A stretch of 5,877 nucleotides of DNA from Deltaproteobacteria bacterium (GTDB lineage Bacteria > Myxococcota > Myxococcia > Myxococcales > 40CM-4-68-19). The DNA is taken from NCBI GenBank assembly GCA_005879095.1, contig VBLM01000516.1, positions 1 to 5,877 on the forward strand, given 5' to 3'. Both the position numbers and the translations under genes were made by a program. Below are positions 1 to 5,877 of the stretch, one piece after another; within the stretch, counting starts at the first letter, position 1, and each line of letters begins with the position of its first letter. The notes below the pieces were generated by a model, which made no database searches, was not told where the DNA came from, and was given only the letters and a program-made list of their open reading frames with translations.

Positions 1-1086
1 GAGGAGGACGACCCCGAAGGCGCCATCGCCATCCGGCAGGCGCAGCCCAAGCCAAACGCGAACATGTTCGGCCGTTACCTGCTGCTCGACCGTCTGGGCG
101 AAGGCGGTATGGCCGAGGTCGATACCGCAGTCACCTACGGCGCCGAAGGCTTCCGCCGGACGTCCGTGGTCAAACGGCTGCGTAAGGAAATGTCGAGCAA
201 CAAGGACGTCGTCTCGGCGTTCATCGACGAGGCCAACCTCGCCGCCTCGCTCGTCCACACCAACATCGTCCCCGTCTTCGACTTCGGCAAGGAGGGCGAC
301 GAGTACTTCATGGCCCAGGAGTACATCCTCGGCCGCAATCTCGGCCGCGTGAACCGGCGCTCGCTGGAAAACGAGCAGAAACCGCTGCCGCTGAACCAGG
401 TCTTCTACGTCGCGCACGAGACGCTGAAAGCGCTCGACTACGCGCACACCAAGACCGGCAACGACGGCAAGCCGATGAACCTCGTCCACCGCGACGTCTC
501 GCCCAACAACATCCTGGTCAGCGCGCGCGGCGAGGTGAAGCTGTTCGACTTCGGCATCGCCAAGGCCGCCAACCGCATCACGCAGACGCAGTTCGGCATG
601 GTCAAGGGCAACGTCCGCTTCATGTCGCCGGAGCAGGCGCGGGGCGATCCAGTCGACAGCCGCAGCGACCTCTTCGCCATCGGCCTCGTCATCTACTACG
701 CGCTCTCCGGCGACGCTTTGTATACCGCGGACACGGCGTACAACCTCCTGGTCAAGGCCGCGCAGGGTCCGGGCGAGAGGGAGCTGGCGAACCTGAAAGG
801 CCTGCCCAAGGAGGCGCAGCGCGTCCTCGAGCGCGCGCTGCAGTCGAACCCCGCCGACCGGTACCAGACCGCTGCCGAGTTCGCCCAGGCGCTGGCCCCG
901 TTCATCGCCGGCGCGCACGACGCGCTGGCGCGAACCATGGAGCGGCTCTTCGGGGAGGACATCAAGTCCGAAGAAGCGCATTTCGCGTCCGCAGCCGCAG
1001 CAGGCGCGGCGCCCGCTGCCGAAGGCGATTCCGGAGCCACCGCGGTACAATCGACGAAGAGGTTCGCGCAGCCCGGAGAGGCTTGA
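1..1086 (+). CDS. Hanks-type Ser/Thr protein kinase, 5' partial
   Basis: Cytosolic eukaryotic-like protein kinase, predicted to phosphorylate Ser/Thr on partner proteins. Numbering from the ATG at 64, all core motifs are present: glycine loop GEGGMAEV (12-19), ATP-anchoring Lys37 in VVKRL, alpha-C Glu56, catalytic loop HRDVSPNN (142-149) with Asp144, DFG (162-164), the SPE motif (188-190) and the helix-F Asp202. Thr173 and Thr175 in the activation segment are candidate phosphosites. The loop Lys of typical HRDLKPxN is Ser here, a variant known in myxobacterial kinases. After about residue 280 there is only an Ala-rich tail of some 60 residues, with no membrane segment and no sensor domain in view. 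The frame stays open from base 1, and those 21 codons encode an acidic, coding-like stretch. The ATG at 64 has no Shine-Dalgarno, so the true start probably lies upstream of the window; 64 is the fallback. First visible gene of the operon. Kinase identity is firm; its target is unknown. Confidence 0.93.
   Translation, partial: EEDDPEGAIAIRQAQPKPNANMFGRYLLLDRLGEGGMAEVDTAVTYGAEGFRRTSVVKRLRKEMSSNKDVVSAFIDEANLAASLVHTNIVPVFDFGKEGDEYFMAQEYILGRNLGRVNRRSLENEQKPLPLNQVFYVAHETLKALDYAHTKTGNDGKPMNLVHRDVSPNNILVSARGEVKLFDFGIAKAANRITQTQFGMVKGNVRFMSPEQARGDPVDSRSDLFAIGLVIYYALSGDALYTADTAYNLLVKAAQGPGERELANLKGLPKEAQRVLERALQSNPADRYQTAAEFAQALAPFIAGAHDALARTMERLFGEDIKSEEAHFASAAAAGAAPAAEGDSGATAVQSTKRFAQPGEA
1075..1080 (+). 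promoter_or_regulatory. Shine-Dalgarno for the lipoprotein gene
   Basis: GGAGAG lies within the last codons of the kinase gene, 5 bases before the ATG at 1086. This spacing favours ATG 1086 over the adjacent in-frame TTG at 1083. The kinase stop TGA (1084-1086) shares its A with that ATG (TGATG), which suggests translational coupling. Confidence 0.6.
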
Positions 1087-2249
1087 TGAACGGAAGAGGG
1101 GGCATCGCCGCCGCTGCCGCACTGCTCGCCGCCGCCTGCGCGGCGCCGCCCGCTCCGGATCCGTGGACGCTCTCGACCATCGATACGCTCGAGCGCCGGC
1201 ACGATCCTGCCATCGTCGAGCCGGGCGGCACTCTGGCGCTGCTGCAGTCGCCCTATCCGGCGGTGGGCGCGAAGACGGGCCTGCAGCAGACCTCGCAGCG
1301 CGGGCTGACCATCTTTCCGGCGTTCAGCGAAGGCAAGCCCGCCGCGTACATGACCACCGAGACATGGGACAATTTCGACGTCGTCTGGGCCCAGCCCCTC
1401 TACGTGGACATCACCCGGCAGAACCAGGCCATTTTCGCCATCGACGCCTCGAGCCGTTTCTACAGCCCCTACTGGCAGGTCTTTCTCTATTCGCACCCGA
1501 GCGGCGCGCCCGAGTTCCGCGACGCCCGCGACGTTCTCGACGCGCACGTGCCGCTGTCGCCGAATTCGGGAAAGTTCTGCGCCATCACGCGCGACCAGAC
1601 GCTGCTGGGCGCGATCCAGCAGGGCGACGGCGCTCCGCTGCGGCCGCTCAACGGCGATCCGGTCACCGCGCCGAAGAGCGCCTCCGCGTACGCCGCGGGC
1701 AACGACGTGTCGTTCATCGACCTGGGCAACGCCCAGCGCTTCACCTTCGATCCGGTGACGCTGGTGGTCGACGAGACCCCGCTCTACGCTTTCGCCCTGC
1801 CCGACGCCAACGGCTTTCCGGTGGAGGTCGATCTGCCGAAGGTCGGTGGAACCGGCCCGCCGCACAGCCCGCGCTGCAACGGAAGCGGGACCTGCACCGG
1901 CGTGATCGGCGGGATTCCCGAGTTCGGCGCGCTCTGGCGGGTGCACGACGTGCTCCTGCCGGTGGCGGCCGACGTCTATGTGCCGGCAAATCTGCCGGCG
2001 CTGCGGGACAAGGTCCGCGCCATGGGGTTCACCGCGCCGGTGCCCGCGTCCTCGCTCGGCGACGATTTCATCCTCCGCGTCGCGGTCGATGGAAAGACCT
2101 GCCTCGCTGCCGATCCTTCGAAGTGCACCTGGCTCGATTCACAGAACCAGATCGAATCGCAGGTCGTCGAGTGGCGAGTGACGAGGACGGGCCGGCTGGT
2201 CACCTGTCCGCTGATCGAGTTCAACGGCAAGCCGGTTCCCTTCCGATGA
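1086..2249 (+). CDS. Predicted lipoprotein of unknown function
   Basis: Protein of 387 residues that I do not recognise. It has a short N-region with Arg4, an Ala/Leu-rich hydrophobic stretch (7-17) and Cys18 in the context LLAAAC, then a Pro-rich linker (21-27). This reads as a lipoprotein signal, although -3 is Ala rather than the preferred Leu. The mature part has six further cysteines: 165, 264, 270, 339, 347 and 374. Cys264/270 flank a Gly/Ser loop, and 339/347 are close in a second loop, so up to three disulfides are possible, which fits a periplasmic or surface location. The body looks soluble and mixed, with many aromatic residues (for example 124-135) and no membrane segment. It follows the kinase with a 1-base overlap and its stop overlaps the barrel gene's start, so it may work with that barrel. 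Export is fairly well supported; function is unknown. Confidence 0.82.
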   Translation: MNGRGGIAAAAALLAAACAAPPAPDPWTLSTIDTLERRHDPAIVEPGGTLALLQSPYPAVGAKTGLQQTSQRGLTIFPAFSEGKPAAYMTTETWDNFDVVWAQPLYVDITRQNQAIFAIDASSRFYSPYWQVFLYSHPSGAPEFRDARDVLDAHVPLSPNSGKFCAITRDQTLLGAIQQGDGAPLRPLNGDPVTAPKSASAYAAGNDVSFIDLGNAQRFTFDPVTLVVDETPLYAFALPDANGFPVEVDLPKVGGTGPPHSPRCNGSGTCTGVIGGIPEFGALWRVHDVLLPVAADVYVPANLPALRDKVRAMGFTAPVPASSLGDDFILRVAVDGKTCLAADPSKCTWLDSQNQIESQVVEWRVTRTGRLVTCPLIEFNGKPVPFR

Positions 2250-3478
2250 TCGCCGCCGTGCTCGCCATCCTGCTCGCGCAGGCCGACGGCTATACGCCGC
2301 CGCCGGGGTCCGAGCCGGCGCTGCACATCACCGGTTACGTCGATCTCGGCTGGGCCAAGGCGGCCGGCAACGGCACCAGCTTCGCGTCGGGCGATACACG
2401 CATTCCGGCGGACTACGGCGTCGACACGTTTGCGCCGGCGGTCAATTCGCGCGGCGAGGTGGCCTCCACCGATTCGGGGGGCCGGTTCACCAACGGGTTT
2501 CTGCCGCACTCGATGGGCATCGGCGGGCATCCGTCGTTCCTGGTCAACACCGTCGACGTCGACTTCCGCTACTCGCCGGCGACCGCGCCGTTGATGCTCT
2601 TCACCCGCCTGCAGTTCCTGCCGCGCTTTTCTGCCGACGGCGAGTCGACGCGGGTGTTGGCCGAACAGGCCTTCGCGCGCGTGATTCCGTTCGCCTCGCA
2701 GGAATTCGCGCTCTCGTTGGGCAAGTTCGACTCGGTGTTCGGCATCGAGTACCTGGAGAACGAGGCCAACCTGCGCACGGGCGTGACGCCGTCTTTGATC
2801 GCGCGCTACACGACCGGGCAGTCACTGGGGGCGAAAGCGTTCTACCGGATCCAGATCGCGCCGCTCTGGACCGCGGTGTCGGTGAATGTCGCCGCCACCA
2901 ACGGAGGCACGCTGATCGAGCCGCTCGCGCCGCAGAACGCGTCGTTGACGGGGACGCCTTCGTTCTCCGGACGCTTCGGCATCGAGGTGAACCTGCCGTC
3001 GATCGAATTGAAGGTCGGCGCCTCCGCACTCGACGGCCCGCGCAACGACCAGTCGGCGCCGGGCGTGCGGCAGAAAGCGCTCGGCCTCGACGGGCGCCTC
3101 GTCTTCGGGCCTCTCGAGCTGCGCGGCGAGCTGATCGGCCTGACCCAGGATGAAGGCGCCGGTGACAAAGTGAACGGGCTCGGCACGCACACCGTGGTCT
3201 CGAAGTTCGACGTGCGCGGCGGCTACGGGCAGCTCGCGCTCGGATTCGATTTCTCCGGCGCGCTCCGCCGCATCGCGATCTACGGCCGCTACGACCGCCG
3301 CCACGCGCAGTTCGAAGGGTTCGTCCCGATCACCGTCGATCGCCTCACGGCCGGCGCGCGCGTAGACGTCTGGGACAACCTCGCCCTCAAAGGCGAATAC
3401 CTGATCAACCGCGAGCTCGCCGGCGCGCCGAACGTAGACAACGACGTGGTCACGTCCTCACTCATCTACACATGGTGA
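2246..3478 (+). CDS. Outer-membrane beta-barrel protein, OmpL-like porin-2 type
   Basis: Predicted 410-residue outer-membrane barrel, probably a pore for small solutes. A short signal peptide (1-13, cleavage after AQA) is followed by a Pro/Gly-rich stretch. Alternating polar/hydrophobic strands with many Gly and aromatic residues then run to the end. Barrel-like landmarks are an HITGYVDLGW strand near 27-36, the block LSLGKFDSVFGIEYLENEAN (156-175), which resembles the conserved core of the putative beta-barrel porin-2 family, a late DRLTAGARVDVWDNLALKGEY region (365-385), and a C-terminal strand ending in IYTW with terminal Trp410, as expected of a BAM recognition signal. There is no cysteine, as is usual for such proteins. 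Start: ATG 2246 overlaps the lipoprotein stop (ATGA). No clear Shine-Dalgarno is visible, so translation is probably coupled. The signal N-region lacks Lys/Arg, which is unusual. The same frame runs open upstream to 1163, but that part is a shadow of the lipoprotein gene. Barrel class is likely; the substrate is unknown. Confidence 0.85.
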   Translation: MIAAVLAILLAQADGYTPPPGSEPALHITGYVDLGWAKAAGNGTSFASGDTRIPADYGVDTFAPAVNSRGEVASTDSGGRFTNGFLPHSMGIGGHPSFLVNTVDVDFRYSPATAPLMLFTRLQFLPRFSADGESTRVLAEQAFARVIPFASQEFALSLGKFDSVFGIEYLENEANLRTGVTPSLIARYTTGQSLGAKAFYRIQIAPLWTAVSVNVAATNGGTLIEPLAPQNASLTGTPSFSGRFGIEVNLPSIELKVGASALDGPRNDQSAPGVRQKALGLDGRLVFGPLELRGELIGLTQDEGAGDKVNGLGTHTVVSKFDVRGGYGQLALGFDFSGALRRIAIYGRYDRRHAQFEGFVPITVDRLTAGARVDVWDNLALKGEYLINRELAGAPNVDNDVVTSSLIYTW

Positions 3479-3482
3479 ACGC

Positions 3483-4460
3483 ATGAAGCTGCTCCTTGCG
3501 CTCCTCCTGGCCGCCTCCGGAAAGCACGACTGGCTCGGAACCGAGATGCCGCTCCCTCTCGCGGTGCGCACGCCGCAGGACTTGCAGTTCAAGAACGAGG
3601 CGGAGCGGCAGTACCTGATCTTCAACCTGCTCGCCTCGGGAAAGCTGGCGTGGGACGAGCGCGACTTCGCCACCGCGGCGGGGAAGTGGGAGTCGCTGTT
3701 GTCGGTGCCGGGGCTCGATCCGGAGATCGACAAGGTGGTGCGGCCGTTTGCGGAAGAGGCGCGCAAGAAGGCGGGCGGCAAGGCTGGCGACGTCCCGCCG
3801 CCGCCGCCGGATCGCGTCTCGCGCGCGACCGAAGAGCGGCCTCCACCGCGCCGGCGCACCTCGGAAGCGGAAGGCGTGAGCGTCGAAGGGACCGTCAGCG
3901 GCGGAGGGCAGGCCGGACCCGGCGGCGCGGTGATCACGCTGAGACGGACGGATGGCCCGATGCCAAAGATCACGACCGCAAAAAAAGTCGTGCTGCAGCG
4001 CGGAAAGGCCTTCGTGCCGCGGGTGCTGGCGGTGTCTCTGGGAAGCTCGGTCGTGTTCCGCAACGAGGACCCGATCAACCACAACGTCTTCTCGCTCTCG
4101 CCGCGCTTCGATACCGGCCTCTACGGCGCGGGCGGCGAGAAAGAGGAAGTATTCGACAAGCCGGGCGTGGTGCAGCTGCTCTGCAACATTCATTCGAGCA
4201 TGATCGGTTACGTGGTCGTGGTGGACACGCCGTACTTTGCGCAGGCCGACGCGACCGGCGCCTTTTCCATCAAGGGCGTCGCGCCAGGCGATTATGATGT
4301 CGAGGCGTGGCACGAAAACGCCTCGCAGCCGACCCGCCAGAAGCTGACCGTCCCTCGCGACGGCGCCAAGCTCGCGCTGACCGTCGCCGGCGACCGCCAG
4401 CCCCCGGCGTTCCCGCCCGACAAGTACGGCAAACCGCGCCAGCAGCAGCTCGGATACTGA
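3483..4460 (+). CDS. Exported cupredoxin-like protein with carboxypeptidase-regulatory-like tail
   Basis: 325-residue protein related to those often annotated 'methylamine utilization protein', predicted to bind copper in the periplasm. In order: a signal peptide (1 to about 13, Lys2 then a Leu-rich core); a helical, TPR-like segment (about 35-98); a Pro/Arg-rich linker (104-125) containing PPPPP; a cupredoxin domain (about 131-247); and a short carboxypeptidase-regulatory-like beta domain (about 248-302, with GxFxIKGVxPGDYDVEAWHE features). Candidate type 1 copper ligands are His200 (in INHNVFS), Cys234, His237 and Met240 (in CNIHSSM). Cys234 is the only cysteine in the protein, which supports the ligand role. 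The gene starts 4 bases after the barrel stop, with only a weak GGTG (3474-3477) as ribosome site. A role in electron transfer, copper sensing or copper delivery is inferred. The annotation name should not be taken as evidence of methylamine metabolism, since no such enzymes are present here. Confidence 0.87.
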   Translation: MKLLLALLLAASGKHDWLGTEMPLPLAVRTPQDLQFKNEAERQYLIFNLLASGKLAWDERDFATAAGKWESLLSVPGLDPEIDKVVRPFAEEARKKAGGKAGDVPPPPPDRVSRATEERPPPRRRTSEAEGVSVEGTVSGGGQAGPGGAVITLRRTDGPMPKITTAKKVVLQRGKAFVPRVLAVSLGSSVVFRNEDPINHNVFSLSPRFDTGLYGAGGEKEEVFDKPGVVQLLCNIHSSMIGYVVVVDTPYFAQADATGAFSIKGVAPGDYDVEAWHENASQPTRQKLTVPRDGAKLALTVAGDRQPPAFPPDKYGKPRQQQLGY

Positions 4461-4461
4461 A

Positions 4462-4469
4462 AAGGAGGT
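4462..4469 (+). promoter_or_regulatory. Strong Shine-Dalgarno for the FAH-family gene
   Basis: AAGGAGGT, a near-perfect anti-16S match, sits 6 bases before the ATG at 4476. It is by far the best ribosome site in the window and fixes the start that supplies the twin-arginine signal. It suggests this last gene is translated independently and more strongly than the coupled genes before it. Confidence 0.85.
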
Positions 4470-4475
4470 CGAAAC

Positions 4476-5435
4476 ATGGCTCCGACGAGGCGAACGTTGC
4501 TCAAGACGATCGGCGCGGCGGCAATCGCGAGCAGGCTCGTCGAGCCCGGCGAGGCGCAGGCAGCGGGTTCCACCGACCCGCGCTCGCTGATGCTCTGTAA
4601 CTTGAAGACCGGGCTCGGCGTGAAGATCGGCGACAAGATCCTCGACGTCTCGAGAGCCGCGAAGAACGTCCCGATCAGCACCGACGAGGTGATCGCCGGC
4701 AAGAACCTCGCCGGCCTGCAGAAGGCGCTGGCCGCGAAAGGCCCGTTCATCGCCGAGAGCGAGGCGAAATTCGCGCCCTGCATTCTCGCCCCGCAGAAGA
4801 TCATCATGCTCGGTTACAACTACCGCAAGCACGCGATCGAGCGGGGCGTCCCGATCCCCAAAGCCCCGCTCCTCTTCAACAAGTACAACACCGCGCTCAA
4901 CGCGCACGGCGGCGCCATCGCGCTGCCCGCGAAAGTGGCGAAGCAGTTCGACTACGAGGTCGAGCTGCAGGTGGTCATCGGCAAGATCGCTCGCGAAGTG
5001 AGCGAAAAAGACGCGCTCGATCACGTCTTCGGCTACGCGACCGGCAACGACTTCTCCGCCCGTGACCTCCAGTACCGCGACGGCAAGACCTCGCAGTTCA
5101 TGATCGGCAAGACCCCGGACGGCTTCATGCCGGTGGGCCCGTACCTGGTCGGCGCCGCCCTGATTCCCGATCCGCAGAACCTGCGCATCGAGTGCCGCGT
5201 CAACGGCGAGCAGCGCCAGGACTCGAGCACCAGCGACATGATCTTCACCTGCGCGCAGATCATCAGCTACTGCTCGCAGATCTTCACGCTCAACCCCGGC
5301 GACCTGATCTCGACGGGCACGCCCTCCGGCGTGATCCTCGGCATGCCGGAAGACAAGCAGGTCTGGCTCAAGGCCGGCGACAAGGTCGCCTGCAGCGTGG
5401 AAAAGCTCGGCGAGCTGCGGTTCGATCTGACCTAG
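4476..5435 (+). CDS. Fumarylacetoacetate hydrolase family protein with Tat signal
   Basis: 319-residue member of the FAH superfamily (COG0179-like), whose members hydrolyse, decarboxylate or hydrate 2-oxo acids with a bound Mg2+. The FAH domain spans about residues 107-317. By comparison with human FAHD1, the catalytic set appears intact: His119-x-x-Glu122 (lid dyad), metal ligands Glu161 and Glu163 in DYEVELQVVIG, Asp192 in GNDFSARD, Lys212 in MIGKTPDG, and the late GTPSG loop (281-285). The N-terminus is unusual for the family: TRRTLLK (4-10) fits the twin-arginine consensus, followed by a modest hydrophobic stretch (11-19) and an AQA cleavage site after residue 29. This predicts folded export to the periplasm. 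Arg20 and Glu23 end the hydrophobic stretch early, so export needs testing. The gene follows the cupredoxin gene by 15 bases and has its own strong ribosome site. Fold and active site are confident; the exact substrate is not predictable. Confidence 0.93.
   Translation: MAPTRRTLLKTIGAAAIASRLVEPGEAQAAGSTDPRSLMLCNLKTGLGVKIGDKILDVSRAAKNVPISTDEVIAGKNLAGLQKALAAKGPFIAESEAKFAPCILAPQKIIMLGYNYRKHAIERGVPIPKAPLLFNKYNTALNAHGGAIALPAKVAKQFDYEVELQVVIGKIAREVSEKDALDHVFGYATGNDFSARDLQYRDGKTSQFMIGKTPDGFMPVGPYLVGAALIPDPQNLRIECRVNGEQRQDSSTSDMIFTCAQIISYCSQIFTLNPGDLISTGTPSGVILGMPEDKQVWLKAGDKVACSVEKLGELRFDLT
5432..5435. other. Palindromic CTAG shared as stop by two convergent genes
   Basis: The + strand FAH-family gene ends in TAG at 5433-5435. 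The - strand M50-like gene ends in TAG read from 5434 down to 5432. Both stops come from the same CTAG, so the genes overlap tail to tail with no intergenic base. I see no hairpin with a T-run nearby, so any terminators must lie inside the opposite gene. Confidence 0.9.
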
Positions 5436-5877
5436 CGGACTTTGGTCGAGTCGCGGATCTGGTCGAGCAGCGCGGCGACGTCTTTCTTCACCTCGCGCGA
5501 GGGCGGCACTTCGCGCACCACGATCGGTCCGTTCAATTGCGCCCGGCGCATCGCGGCGCGCAGGCGCGGGAAGACCCGCCAGGCCTGGGCGCCGTCGAGG
5601 GGGCGCATCGGGATCAGGTTCAGGAGCAGCATGATGCCGTTGCGGCGGATGAAGGCGTCGTGCAGGTCGGGCGGCAGCGCATCGCGGGCGAGCAGGGCGG
5701 CGGTCAAGAGCGCGAGCTGAGCGAGAACGCCGCAGAGCGCGATCACCGAACGGCGCAGCGGAGTCGTCTCGCCCTCTCCGAGCAACTCGCCGCCGAGGCC
5801 GTGGAGCATGACGGCGCTGACGCCGACTCGCGTCCCGGGAAGGGCGGCCGCGTGCCCGGCGACGTGCGCCAGGAGCA
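5432..5877 (-). CDS. Site-2-protease-like (M50) membrane protein, degenerate zinc motif, 5' partial
   Basis: C-terminal 147 residues of a predicted integral membrane protein. The frame is open to the window edge, so the internal ATG at 5809 is not the start. Counting from the first whole codon at the edge: HVAGH (4-8), where M50 proteases have HExxH; an HGLGG turn (25-29) typical of the family; a hydrophobic segment (43-63); a second hydrophobic segment leading into NLIPMRPLDG (86-95), the second S2P motif with Asp94 as third zinc ligand; and a charged soluble tail of about 50 residues. Both His and the Asp are kept, but the catalytic Glu is Val (codon GTC at 5861-5863). Family members normally cut membrane-embedded substrates such as anti-sigma factors. 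This one could still bind zinc but may not cleave. It converges on the operon and shares its stop bases. Family assignment is good; activity is doubtful. Confidence 0.83.
   Translation of the reverse strand, partial: LLAHVAGHAAALPGTRVGVSAVMLHGLGGELLGEGETTPLRRSVIALCGVLAQLALLTAALLARDALPPDLHDAFIRRNGIMLLLNLIPMRPLDGAQAWRVFPRLRAAMRRAQLNGPIVVREVPPSREVKKDVAALLDQIRDSTKVR

Larger units (their letters stand above)
1..5435 (+). other. Probable five-gene operon: kinase, lipoprotein, barrel, cupredoxin, FAH enzyme
   Basis: Five consecutive + strand genes are joined by a TGATG overlap (1084-1088), an ATGA overlap (2246-2249), a 4-base gap (3479-3482) and a 15-base gap (4461-4475). There is no room for an internal promoter outside coding sequence and no visible terminator. 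Co-transcription is inferred from spacing. The promoter must lie left of the window, and further genes may precede the kinase. Confidence 0.75.

Noticed and set aside
64..66. ATG at 64 as the definite kinase start
   Set aside because: There is no Shine-Dalgarno upstream and the frame is open with coding-like codons back to base 1, so the gene is treated as 5' partial. It cannot be excluded outright.
696..1946. Long - strand open frame of 416 residues opposite the kinase and lipoprotein genes
   Set aside because: Arg/Ala/Gly-rich shadow translation with no motif, opposite genes with clear domains or signals.
1163..2245. Open upstream extension of the barrel frame, which would make a 771-residue protein
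   Set aside because: The translation here is Arg/Ala/Gly-rich low-complexity sequence antisense to no domain, and it overlaps the well-formed lipoprotein gene. The signal peptide at 2246 marks the real start.
2822..3304. - strand open frames within the barrel gene
   Set aside because: Shadow frames of the barrel gene, with Arg/Ala-biased composition and no start context.
3462..5024. Long - strand open frame of 520 residues opposite the cupredoxin and FAH genes
   Set aside because: Its translation is Arg/Val/Asp-rich with no recognisable domain. It mirrors two well-supported + strand genes, as is common in GC-rich DNA.
5432..5500. Possible bidirectional terminator at the convergent gene ends
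   Set aside because: I found no stable inverted repeat followed by a T-run. Only the 4-base CTAG palindrome is present.
5442..5720. + strand open frame of 92 residues opposite the M50-like gene
   Set aside because: The - strand frame carries the NLIPMRPLDG motif and membrane segments. The + frame has Arg/Ser-rich composition and no motif.

Overview
This is a GC-rich, gene-dense window. It most likely comes from a myxobacterium-like bacterium (Myxococcota, formerly Deltaproteobacteria) or a relative with similar envelope biology. The main clue is a Hanks-type Ser/Thr kinase whose catalytic loop reads HRDVSPNN, a form common in myxobacterial kinases. The placement is an inference from protein style and base composition, not from a marker gene.

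Layout: five genes on the + strand are packed head to tail. They are a Ser/Thr protein kinase cut by the left edge (1-1086), a predicted lipoprotein of unknown function (1086-2249), an outer-membrane beta-barrel protein resembling the OmpL-like porin-2 family (2246-3478), an exported cupredoxin-like protein with a carboxypeptidase-regulatory-like tail (3483-4460), and a fumarylacetoacetate hydrolase (FAH) family enzyme with a twin-arginine signal (4476-5435). The junctions are a 1-base overlap, a 4-base ATGA overlap, a 4-base gap and a 15-base gap, so the five are probably one transcript with translational coupling. On the - strand, a site-2-protease-like (M50) membrane protein enters from the right edge (5432-5877). 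It converges on the operon so tightly that both genes end in the same palindromic CTAG.

Possible joint role (inference): one cytosolic regulatory kinase is encoded with four proteins that all appear to leave the cytoplasm, namely an outer-membrane barrel, a lipoprotein, a periplasmic copper-site protein and a Tat-exported FAH-fold enzyme. This looks like a kinase-linked envelope module for substrate uptake plus redox or catabolic chemistry in the periplasm. The substrate cannot be read from the sequence. The M50-like gene has a degenerate zinc-protease motif (HVAGH in place of HExxH) and may be a pseudoprotease.

There is no intergenic stretch over 15 bases. I saw no tRNA, rRNA, CRISPR array, insertion sequence or convincing terminator.
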